The translations under genes were made by a program, and so were the position numbers. Shown in pieces: positions 16,289-23,554 of a stretch of DNA of 34,801 bases (position 1 is the first letter of the stretch; the number at the start of each line of letters is the position of its first letter). The stretch is from Spirochaetia bacterium (GTDB lineage: Bacteria > Spirochaetota > Spirochaetia > Treponematales > Treponemataceae). The stretch is taken from positions 1 to 34,801 of the forward strand of contig CAAGGF010000120.1 of NCBI GenBank assembly GCA_900769325.1, read 5' to 3'. Under the pieces are notes generated by a model. It made no database searches. It had not been told where the DNA came from and saw only the letters and a program-made list of their open reading frames with translations.

Positions 16289-17281
16289 TTATTTTTCCGT
16301 TAAAATTCCGTCTTTGATAATCATATTTGCAGAATCAAGATATTCTTTTGGAATTGAAATCGAACATCGTTCTGCAGCATCTAAATCGATGAGAAAATCA
16401 GTGTCGCTCGGTTCTGTCATAAAGCGTACAGGAATATTTTTAGGTTTTTCACCGGAAAGAATTTTTACAACGATTTCGCCAGTTGCCCGACCTGCCTTAT
16501 AATAATTGAAACCGTTTGCCATAAAAATTCCGCCTTCTTTTGCAGCCGTAACATCTCCGCTGAACACAGGCTTTTTTGCTTTTGAAAAAACATCGATTAA
16601 CGACGGAAGTGCGCTAAAAACCGTGTTGTCTGTCGTAAGATAAATTCCGTCTACGCGACCGACAATCGTCTCTGAAGCCTGACGAACTTCGCTTGACTGC
16701 GTAATAGACTGAGAGACAAGAGTAAGGCCTGCTTCTTCACAACCTTTTTTTACTAATTCCAAAGAAGAAACAGAATTTGCTTCGTTGCTCGTGTAAATGT
16801 AGCCGAGTTTTTTGATTCCCGTTACTTTTGCAAAAAGTTTAATATGTTCAACAGTCGGAATTGCATCGCTCATTCCCGTAACATTATTCTTTCCGTGCTC
16901 AAGAGTATCTACAAGCCCTGCACCTAACGGATCTGTTACTGTCCCGAAAACTACAGGAATCTCTTTTAAAGTTGTTGCAAGTGCGACAGCGACAGGAGTT
17001 GCAATTCCTACAGCGACATCAACTTTTTTTACTTTATACTGATTTGCAATCTGAACGGCAGTGTTCGGGTCTCCGTTTGCATTCTGAAGGTCAAAAACTG
17101 CATTGATTTTGTTTTCTTTTATGACATCCATTATACCTTTTTCAATGTCATCTAAAGCCGGATGCTGAATGATTTTTGCAATTCCGATTTTTATCTGTCC
17201 GTCTTTTTTTGAAGAACAGGCAGAAAACAGGAAAGACAAAGCGACAACTGGAAAAACAAAAGCAAAAATATTTTTTTTCAT
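16289..17281 (-). CDS. ABC importer substrate-binding lipoprotein (ABC_sub_bind, TrpX-like)
   Basis: Ligand receptor of 330 residues. A signal peptide (MKKNIFAF...) ends in LFSAC with Cys22 as the lipidation site. The mature part has the two-lobe periplasmic binding fold of the ABC_sub_bind/COG2984 family: KIGIAKIIQHPALDDIEKG at the start, IPVVFGTVTDPLGAGLV, GIYLTTDNTV, and FMANGFNYYKAGRATGEI near the end. In other bacteria relatives are predicted to import tryptophan or tyrosine on the basis of T-box or TRAP regulation. No such regulator is seen here, so an aromatic amino acid is only one option. GGGAG lies seven bases before the ATG. It is the first gene of a three-gene operon with its own promoter. 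Confidence 0.93.
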   Translation of the reverse strand: MKKNIFAFVFPVVALSFLFSACSSKKDGQIKIGIAKIIQHPALDDIEKGIMDVIKENKINAVFDLQNANGDPNTAVQIANQYKVKKVDVAVGIATPVAVALATTLKEIPVVFGTVTDPLGAGLVDTLEHGKNNVTGMSDAIPTVEHIKLFAKVTGIKKLGYIYTSNEANSVSSLELVKKGCEEAGLTLVSQSITQSSEVRQASETIVGRVDGIYLTTDNTVFSALPSLIDVFSKAKKPVFSGDVTAAKEGGIFMANGFNYYKAGRATGEIVVKILSGEKPKNIPVRFMTEPSDTDFLIDLDAAERCSISIPKEYLDSANMIIKDGILTEK

Positions 17282-17330
17282 ATAAATCTCCCAAAATTTA
17301 TTTTTAATTTCTATTTATAGTAACAGACAA

Positions 17331-17359
17331 AATATAAACCATAAATCATACAGTGTCAA
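17331..17359 (-). promoter_or_regulatory. Promoter of the ABC importer operon
   Basis: On the minus strand TTGACA (17354-17359), 17 nt and TATATT (17331-17336) give a start near 17324 and a leader of about 43 nt with a good Shine-Dalgarno. This is a conventional arrangement, in contrast with the leaderless promoters. Confidence 0.8.
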
Positions 17360-17383
17360 ATGGAAAACTTTTTTTTACCTCCG

Positions 17384-19141
17384 TTACACACCATTATAAA
17401 GTTTTGCATAAGAGCCGTTCAGTTTCATAAGTTCTTCGTGCGTTCCGCTCTCAAGAATTTCTTTATCACCGATTACGGCTATGCAGTCTGAATTTTTGAT
17501 TGTAGAAAGTCTGTGAGCAATAATTAAAGTCGTTCTTCCTTTAGAAAGCTCATCGAACGCTTTTTGAATTTTAATTTCAGTTGCCGTATCAAGTGCAGAA
17601 GTTGCTTCGTCTAAAATTAAAATCGGCGGATTTTTCAAAAAACATCTTGCAATGGAAACACGCTGCTTTTGTCCGCCTGAAAGTTTTATTCCCCGTTCCC
17701 CGACAAGCGTATCGTAGCCCTGAGGCATTTTTAAAATATCATCGTGAATTTCTGCGCGTTTTGCAGCATTTATAATTTCTTCATCGCTTGCATCGATTTT
17801 TCCGTACGCAATGTTTTCTTTAATTGTTCCGGCAAACAAAAATACATCCTGCTGAACAAGACCAATCTGCTTTCTTAAAGATTTTAACTTTATTTCCTTT
17901 ATATCAATACCGTCAAGAAAAATTTTTCCGCCTGTAAGTTCATAAAAACGCGGAAGAAGGCTGCATATTGTAGTTTTTCCGCCACCTGAAAGACCTGCAA
18001 AAGCAAACTTCTGTCCGGGGGAAATTTCAAAATTTATATTTTTTAAAACTTCAATTCCGTCTTTATATGAAAAACAGACATTTTCAAATTTAATATTTCC
18101 GCGTGCACAAAAAATATCCTTTGCATTTTCAGATTCTTTAATGCTTGTATCAGTCTGCATTATTTCAAGGAAGCGCTTAAAACCTGCCATTCCCGTCGTA
18201 TATTGTTCAACTAGCATCGAAAGTCTGTGAACAGGAGAAGAAAATGCCGCTATAAAAAGATTTGCTGCCACTAAATCAGAAACACTCATTCGGCCTTTCA
18301 TAATCAGATAACCGCCTGAAGCAAGAACAAGAACATTCAGAAGATTCATAAAAAATTCGATATTTGAATGAAAATTTGCCATGCTTTTATAAAATTTCTT
18401 TTTTGCATTCCTGAATGATACATTTTCTTTTTCAAAACGATTTATTTCGTATTCTTCATTTGTAAACGCTTTTGTAACGCGGATTCCTGAAATGCTTGAT
18501 TCAAGAACTGCGTTGATTTCTGCAGTCGTCTCCTTTACTTTTTTTGAAGTCGAATTGAGTTTTGACCTTGAAAGCAAAGTTACGACAAGAACAAGCGGAA
18601 TAAAAACAAAAACGATGACGGCAATTTCCCATCTGATTTTTAAAAGCAGAACAAATGAACCTAAAAGCGTAAGAATCGAAATCAAAAAATCTTCAGGTCC
18701 GTGATGTGCAAGTTCCGTAATTTCAAATAAATCTGTCGTAACGCGCGACATAAGTTTTCCGGTTCTGTACCTGTCATAAAACGAAAAAGACTGATTTTCA
18801 AGATGTGAAAAAACATCACGCCTCATGTCAGTTTCAACTAAAGTTCCGAAATAATGACCCCAATAATTTACAATCCATGTAAAGACTTTCCGCATCAGAA
18901 AAACGCATAAAAGAATTAAAATCAAAATTGCAAATTTTTTAAAATCTCTTCCGGGAATTACAGAATCAATCGTAAATTTGCTGACAACAGGAAAAGCAAC
19001 ATCAATCAAAGAAATTAAAACCGCACAGACCATATCAAGCAGAAAAATTTTCAAATGCGGTCGATAATACGAAAAAAATATTTTTACAGGATTCTTGAAA
19101 AAAAATTCTGTTTCATTTTTACGCTCTGTTTTTTGCTTCAT
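17384..19141 (-). CDS. ABC exporter, fused membrane and ATPase domains (MsbA-like)
   Basis: Half-transporter of 585 residues that should act as a dimer. Residues 25-325 hold six membrane helices (ABC_membrane), including the intracellular loop GKLMSRVTTDLFEI. Residues 345-585 form the ATPase: Walker A GLSGGGKT (383-390), Q-loop LVQQDVFLF, signature LSGGQKQRVSIARC, Walker B PILILDEATSALD, and the H-loop IIAHRLST. The family exports lipids, peptides or drugs; the cargo cannot be told. AAGGA lies seven bases before the ATG. It lies 57 nt after the CDF gene and is the last gene of the ZIP-nuclease-CDF operon, which is an unusual neighbourhood for it. Confidence 0.94.
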   Translation of the reverse strand: MKQKTERKNETEFFFKNPVKIFFSYYRPHLKIFLLDMVCAVLISLIDVAFPVVSKFTIDSVIPGRDFKKFAILILILLCVFLMRKVFTWIVNYWGHYFGTLVETDMRRDVFSHLENQSFSFYDRYRTGKLMSRVTTDLFEITELAHHGPEDFLISILTLLGSFVLLLKIRWEIAVIVFVFIPLVLVVTLLSRSKLNSTSKKVKETTAEINAVLESSISGIRVTKAFTNEEYEINRFEKENVSFRNAKKKFYKSMANFHSNIEFFMNLLNVLVLASGGYLIMKGRMSVSDLVAANLFIAAFSSPVHRLSMLVEQYTTGMAGFKRFLEIMQTDTSIKESENAKDIFCARGNIKFENVCFSYKDGIEVLKNINFEISPGQKFAFAGLSGGGKTTICSLLPRFYELTGGKIFLDGIDIKEIKLKSLRKQIGLVQQDVFLFAGTIKENIAYGKIDASDEEIINAAKRAEIHDDILKMPQGYDTLVGERGIKLSGGQKQRVSIARCFLKNPPILILDEATSALDTATEIKIQKAFDELSKGRTTLIIAHRLSTIKNSDCIAVIGDKEILESGTHEELMKLNGSYAKLYNGV

Positions 19142-19198
19142 AAAAATTCCTTAAAAATTCTTCCTAAAAAACGACAAAGCCGAATTTTTAAAAGTGCC

Positions 19199-20386
19199 TT
19201 AAACAAACGGCTGGTCAATCTGAATTACAGCACAATAATTTTCATTAAATTCTTTTACAATCTGTGCAAGTTCATCTTTTAATTCTTCTTCCGAATATTT
19301 TGAAGCAAACGGACGGACTGCATCAAAAATTATATTCGTGTGAGAAGGACCTGGCACCATTCTCAAATCGTGAATTGAAATTTCAGGTTCAAAAACTTTT
19401 GCCTTTTCAAGAATAAAATCCTTGATTTTCTTAATTTCTTCGTTGTTTTTGTCGACCGGATCCATGTGAATCACGCACGAACAGTTGAATTTTTTAGAAA
19501 TTTCAACTTCGATATTGTCGATTTCATCGTGAAGGACAAAAATATTTTCATCGCCCGGAACTTCTGCGTGAAGGCTCACCATAACTTTTCCAGGACCGTA
19601 ATCGTGAAGAATAAAATCATGAATTCCGCAGATTTTTGGATGGGAAAGAACAGTTTTTTCAACTTCGCTTACAAATTCCTTGTCGGCAGTTTTTCCAAGG
19701 AGAGGATCGACAGTTTCTTTTACGGAATCAAAACCGCCTTTCAAAATGAAAACTGCTACAAAAATTCCTGCAATTCCGTCTAAAGGAACTGGAACAGATT
19801 TTCCAAGATGCGAAAAAATCAGATTTACAATTACTGCACACAAAACTACGAAAGTTGAAATAGTATCGTTCAGGCTGTCTTTTGCAGTCGCTTCCATTAC
19901 GACGCTTGAAATTTTCTTTGCAAGGAAATGATTGTAAAAATACATATAACACTTTACAAGAATCGAAACCGAAAGAATTACAATTGTTAAAATATCTGTA
20001 TTTAAAACTTCAGGATTTTTGATTGCCCCTACAGAAGATTTAAAAAGTTCGTAGCCCATCAAAATTATCAAAAACGAAACTATAAGGCCTGCAATGTATT
20101 CCATTCTTCCGTGCCCGAAAGGATGTTCTGCATCAGGTTTTTTCCCGGAAATTTTAAATCCTAAAATCGTTACGATAGACGCTGCAGCATCAGAGAGATT
20201 GTTGAACGCGTCTGCCACAACTGAAACAGAATTTGCGATAAGTCCTGCAAAAAGTTTAAAAGAAAACAGAAAAATATTGAAACAAATTCCTGTAATTCCG
20301 CATAAAATGCCGTACTGATTTCTAACCTTTGCATTTTTGTAATCCGTGTGATTTTTTATAAAAATTCGTGCCAAAAATTTTATCAT
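19199..20386 (-). CDS. Cation diffusion facilitator metal exporter, probably Mn-type
   Basis: Proton-coupled divalent metal exporter of 395 residues with six membrane helices and a long C-terminal cytoplasmic domain (about 235-395). Helix 2 carries NNLSD (Asn62, Asp66), and helix 5 carries DSLND (Asp170, Asp174). FGHGR (90-94) is the conserved loop. The NxxxD plus DxxxD pair is the pattern described for manganese CDFs, while zinc CDFs usually show HxxxD or DxxxD in both helices; the metal is therefore inferred. The C-terminal domain is longer than in YiiP-type proteins (about 300 residues) and includes HDFILHDYGPGKVMVSLHAEV. The start overlaps the nuclease stop by four bases (ATGA), so translation is coupled. 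Confidence 0.92.
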   Translation of the reverse strand: MIKFLARIFIKNHTDYKNAKVRNQYGILCGITGICFNIFLFSFKLFAGLIANSVSVVADAFNNLSDAAASIVTILGFKISGKKPDAEHPFGHGRMEYIAGLIVSFLIILMGYELFKSSVGAIKNPEVLNTDILTIVILSVSILVKCYMYFYNHFLAKKISSVVMEATAKDSLNDTISTFVVLCAVIVNLIFSHLGKSVPVPLDGIAGIFVAVFILKGGFDSVKETVDPLLGKTADKEFVSEVEKTVLSHPKICGIHDFILHDYGPGKVMVSLHAEVPGDENIFVLHDEIDNIEVEISKKFNCSCVIHMDPVDKNNEEIKKIKDFILEKAKVFEPEISIHDLRMVPGPSHTNIIFDAVRPFASKYSEEELKDELAQIVKEFNENYCAVIQIDQPFV

Positions 20387-21444
20387 TTTGAATACACCTT
20401 CTTTTCAATAGAATTTTCGATTTCATCCGGCAAATACTGAAAAAAATCGTAGCCGGTTTTTTCTTCTATATAATCAACCGAAGTTAAGTAATTTTCCCAT
20501 GAACCGTTTTTGTGCATTCCCATTGAATTCGGCATAAAAACAGAAATAACTTCAGATTCTTCTGTTACGCGGCTGAAATCTTTGTCGCCTTCAGAAAGAA
20601 CTAAAACAATTTTCCAGCAGTGCGAGGGAACAAGAATTTTCTGATTTTTTGAAAGAGGATTTTTTTTCTTTTCAAGAATTTCGATATAATCCCATGTTCC
20701 TGTCGCCGTTGTTCCGCCTTTTCCGTAAGGCCCTGCAATAATGTAAAGTTCGTTTCCGTCTAAAGCAAGGCTTCGTTCAAAACTTTCAAAATCTTTCCAG
20801 ATTTGCCTGTTTAAATCTGGGCTCTGCGGAATCATATTCGTCATAAGAAATGTCTCAGAATTTCCTTCCTGCGTTTTAGTTCGGTCTGCACTCGGACAGA
20901 CATGACCGCGGTCAAAATTGTATTTTGTATACTGATAATCGCTTTTTAAAACCTTGTACCATTCATCAGGAAGCTCAGAATCTGGCCTAAAATCATCTCC
21001 CCTTTCAGCGTCTCCTAAATCTGAAAAAGAAAGATGCCAGGAAACCCAGTTCGGAATTAAATTCACACTGTTATAACTTAAAGTAAAATTATTTTTTTCT
21101 ATAAGATAGTTTTCAGAATTCGATTTTTCTTTTACAGCACCGCTCGGATTTCCAAAATAAAGCGGAGAATTTTCTTCTTCTGAAGGAATAAATTCTTCTT
21201 TTTGAGAAACGACTTCATTTTGAACAGAATCAGAACCATCTTTTGAAATCTCAAGAGGCAAGTCGTTTTCTGAAAAGATCTTTTCTTTTAACTCTGAAAC
21301 TTCGTTTATTACATTTTCTGCAAAAACTGGATTAATTTTGTAAATTACAAAACCTATAACAAAAGAAGCAAGAATAACAATCAAAATCCACTTGAAAAAT
21401 GAATTTTTTTTCTTTGAATTCCGTTTATTTTTTTTCGATTTCAT
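20383..21444 (-). CDS. Membrane-anchored DNA/RNA non-specific endonuclease
   Basis: Sugar-non-specific nuclease of the NucA/Serratia type, 353 residues. A Lys-rich N-terminus leads to one hydrophobic segment (about 16-36), so the catalytic part lies outside the cytoplasm; VFA-EN at 40-43 could also be a signal peptidase site. A charged low-complexity linker (45-115) follows. The active site is FDRGHVCPSADRT with His181, and MTNMIPQSPDLNRQIW supplies the Mg-binding Asn (Asn212). It probably degrades external nucleic acids, for nutrition or against DNA traps. AAGGTGG precedes the ATG at 21444. It lies 31 nt after the ZIP gene and overlaps the CDF gene. Confidence 0.92.
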   Translation of the reverse strand: MKSKKNKRNSKKKNSFFKWILIVILASFVIGFVIYKINPVFAENVINEVSELKEKIFSENDLPLEISKDGSDSVQNEVVSQKEEFIPSEEENSPLYFGNPSGAVKEKSNSENYLIEKNNFTLSYNSVNLIPNWVSWHLSFSDLGDAERGDDFRPDSELPDEWYKVLKSDYQYTKYNFDRGHVCPSADRTKTQEGNSETFLMTNMIPQSPDLNRQIWKDFESFERSLALDGNELYIIAGPYGKGGTTATGTWDYIEILEKKKNPLSKNQKILVPSHCWKIVLVLSEGDKDFSRVTEESEVISVFMPNSMGMHKNGSWENYLTSVDYIEEKTGYDFFQYLPDEIENSIEKKVYSK

Positions 21445-21475
21445 TTAAAAATTCCACCTTTAAAATAATTCTTTT

Positions 21476-22267
21476 TCAACCCAAAGCGACATCTAAAATC
21501 ATCATCAGCACAAAGCCTGTCATGAAAAAAATCGTCGGCCAGTTTGAGTGTTTTTCAGATTCACGAGTCATTTCAGGAACAAGTTCTTCTATTACGACAT
21601 AAATCATCGCTCCGGCAGCAAAACTCAAAAGATACGGAAGAACCGGAACAATTACACCTGCAAGAAGAATCGTTATAAAAGCAAAAACGGGTTCTACAAT
21701 TCCTGAAAATGAGCCTAAAAGAAATGCCTTCTTTTTTGAAATTCCGTCTGAACAAAGCGGCATGGAAACAATCGCACCTTCAGGGAAGTTTTGAATTGCA
21801 ATTCCGACTGAAAGAGCAAGAGCCGACGCTTCCGTAATTGAAAAAGAGCCATTTAAATAACTTGCGTACAAAACTCCGACTGCCATTCCCTCAGGAATAT
21901 TGTGAAGAGTCACCGCTAAAACCATCATCGTAGTTCGTTTTAATTTTGTCTTAGGTCCTTCAACCGTATTGTCAATATGAATATGAGGAGTAACCGTATC
22001 AAGAAAAAGAAGGAACAAAACGCCAAGACAGAATCCAACACTCGCAGGAACAAAAGAAAATTTCCCCATTCCAGAAGATGCTGCCTGGTCAAGCGACGGA
22101 ATCAAAAGGCTCCAGACAGAAGCGGCAACCATCACCCCGGATGCAAACCCCGAAAGAATTTTCTGCAAATTTACGCTCATATTTTTTTTCATGAAAAAAA
22201 CGCACAAAGAACCGAGCAGAGTTCCCAAAAACGGAATCAAAAGCCCCGTAAAAACTTTAAAGTACAT
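21476..22267 (-). CDS. ZIP-family metal transporter (GufA-like)
   Basis: Divalent metal transporter of 263 residues with eight predicted helices. Helix 4 carries HNIPEG (122-127) and helix 5 carries QNFPEG (159-164), the paired metal-site motifs of the GufA/ZupT subfamily; helix 7 carries EELVPE. The short loop between helices 3 and 4 contains HIHID (95-99), a possible metal-binding stretch. ZIP proteins move Zn, Fe or Mn into the cytoplasm. It is the first gene of the operon with nuclease, CDF and ABC exporter, so uptake and efflux of metals share one transcript. GAGG lies six to seven bases before the ATG, just after a large dyad. Confidence 0.93.
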   Translation of the reverse strand: MYFKVFTGLLIPFLGTLLGSLCVFFMKKNMSVNLQKILSGFASGVMVAASVWSLLIPSLDQAASSGMGKFSFVPASVGFCLGVLFLLFLDTVTPHIHIDNTVEGPKTKLKRTTMMVLAVTLHNIPEGMAVGVLYASYLNGSFSITEASALALSVGIAIQNFPEGAIVSMPLCSDGISKKKAFLLGSFSGIVEPVFAFITILLAGVIVPVLPYLLSFAAGAMIYVVIEELVPEMTRESEKHSNWPTIFFMTGFVLMMILDVALG

Positions 22268-22281
22268 AAAAACCTCTTTTT

Positions 22282-22317
22282 AGTTACCTCTAAAAACTTC
22301 AGTTTTTGGAGGTAACT
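22282..22317. promoter_or_regulatory. 36-bp near-perfect dyad in the leader of the ZIP operon
   Basis: Arms AGTTACCTCTAAAAAC (22282-22297) and GTTTTTGGAGGTAACT (22302-22317) match at 15 of 16 positions around TTCA. On the minus strand it lies between the predicted start of transcription (near 22322) and the Shine-Dalgarno of the ZIP gene. Its second arm carries GAGGT, like the Shine-Dalgarno itself. It could be a metal-repressor operator or a 5' mRNA stem-loop. On the plus strand the one mismatch becomes U-G and TTTT follows, so a plus-strand terminator is a third reading. Confidence 0.7.
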
Positions 22318-22328
22318 TTTAGAAATTC

Positions 22329-22334
22329 ATTATA
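22329..22334 (-). promoter_or_regulatory. -10 element of the ZIP-nuclease-CDF-ABC operon
   Basis: On the minus strand GCTATAATG has a consensus TATAAT. At 17 nt upstream there is only a T-run, so the -35 is poor; an activator or a second promoter is possible. Confidence 0.5.
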
Positions 22335-22454
22335 GCGTTTTTTAAATTTAAAAAAAACTACGGAAAAAAGTTTTTCAAAATTATAAACTTAAGCCTTCAA
22401 TTCGGCATCTTCAATATTATTTTAAAACCACTGTTATTTTTTTTATAAATTTTA

Positions 22455-22460
22455 TATAAT
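22455..22460 (+). promoter_or_regulatory. -10 element upstream of the STAS gene
   Basis: TATAAT in a T-rich context gives a start near 22467 and a leader of about 50 nt. No good -35 is seen at 16-18 nt. Confidence 0.45.
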
Positions 22461-22516
22461 GTTTTTCAAAATTGATTCTTAAAATATGCCTAAAAAAAAA
22501 GCAACCGAGAGTTTTT

Positions 22517-23065
22517 ATGACAGACAACAATTCTATAATTCCAAACTTCGACGATGAATGGGATAAATCATTAAAAATTACAATCACAGACGAACCAAAA
22601 CTTCCAGGCGTCCTTCAGGTTTACTTAAAAGGCAGCATCGACAACTACAACACAAGTTTCTTTGAAAACAAACTGAACAAAATTCTTGAACACGGAACTT
22701 ATAAAATTCTTTTCAAATGTGCAAGCCTTGACTATATTTCATCTTCTGCAATCGGAGTTTTTGCAAATTTCTATCCAAAATTCACTTCGCTAGGCGGAAC
22801 ATTCGTATTCATCGATATGTCTGCAAAAGTCCTCGAAATTTTCCAGCTTTTAGGCTTCACCCATTTTTTCAACATCGCCTCAGATTTAGACGAAGCAAGC
22901 GTTTTCTTTAATACACCTGCAAAACCTCAATCTCAAGTTTTTCCAAAAGTAATCGAATGTCCTATGTGCTCTTCAAAGTTAAAAACATCAAAAGCAGGAA
23001 CTTTCCGCTGTGCAAAATGCAAAACAATCCTTACAATTTCTTCAAGCGGAAAAGTTTCAATTTAA
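22517..23065 (+). CDS. STAS-domain protein with C-terminal zinc ribbon
   Basis: Protein of 182 residues. Residues 18-120 form a STAS domain, like anti-anti-sigma factors (SpoIIAA, RsbV), with the phosphoacceptor region LDYISSSAIGVF. The usual Gly after the serines is Ala. Residues 145-182 hold two CxxC pairs, CPMCSSKLK and CAKCKT, spaced like a zinc ribbon. STAS proteins bind partner switching kinases or sensors; the added ribbon is unusual and may bind nucleic acid or another protein. No anti-sigma kinase or sigma factor lies nearby. The start at 22517 is preferred (weak GAGAG five bases upstream) to a TTG at 22472. It shares its TTAA stop with the convergent deaminase gene. Confidence 0.85.
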   Translation: MTDNNSIIPNFDDEWDKSLKITITDEPKLPGVLQVYLKGSIDNYNTSFFENKLNKILEHGTYKILFKCASLDYISSSAIGVFANFYPKFTSLGGTFVFIDMSAKVLEIFQLLGFTHFFNIASDLDEASVFFNTPAKPQSQVFPKVIECPMCSSKLKTSKAGTFRCAKCKTILTISSSGKVSI

Positions 23066-23544
23066 TTTCTTTCAAAATTGATTTCGATTTTATCTGTCGT
23101 AACTTCAAGTTTTGTAAGTTTTACACCGGCATCGTTTAGCATCCTTTTTGAAGCGACAGTTCCGTCTGAATCGGCGTATTTGTCGTAAAGGTAAACGACT
23201 TCTTTTATTCCAGACTGAATTATCGCCTTTGCACATTCATTGCATGGAAAAAGGTCTACATAAATTTTAGAATTCGTTAAATTCCGTCCGCGTGCATTTA
23301 AAATCGCATTCAATTCTGCGTGAACCACATATTTGTATTTTGTATCGTTTCCAGTTCTGTCCCAAGTGTAAATGTCATCGGAACAGCCGTAAGGAAAACC
23401 GTTGTAACCAGTTGAAATTATTATGTTGTTTTCACTTACAATGCACGCACCGACTTGAGTATTCGGGTCTTTGCTGCGTTTTGAAGCAAGAATTGCAACG
23501 CCCATAAAATATTCATCCCAGGAAATGTAATCAGTTCTTTTCAT
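23062..23544 (-). CDS. Deoxycytidylate deaminase (dCMP deaminase)
   Basis: Zinc enzyme of 160 residues that converts dCMP to dUMP, feeding thymidylate synthesis. The zinc and catalytic motifs are HAELNA (His75, Glu77) and PCNECAK (Cys101, Cys104). GYNGFPYGCSD before them is the usual substrate loop of ComEB/dCMP deaminases. AAGGTG lies six bases before the ATG. It follows the glycosidase gene by ten bases and is the second gene of that operon, with no obvious functional link. Its stop codon overlaps that of the STAS gene in a shared TTAA, and no terminator is visible between the two. Confidence 0.94.
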   Translation of the reverse strand: MKRTDYISWDEYFMGVAILASKRSKDPNTQVGACIVSENNIIISTGYNGFPYGCSDDIYTWDRTGNDTKYKYVVHAELNAILNARGRNLTNSKIYVDLFPCNECAKAIIQSGIKEVVYLYDKYADSDGTVASKRMLNDAGVKLTKLEVTTDKIEINFERN

Positions 23545-23554
23545 ATAACACCTT

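Noticed and set aside
17282..17383. Riboswitch or T-box before the TrpXYZ-like importer
   Set aside because: The leader is only about 43 nt, with no terminator hairpin and no T-box sequence.
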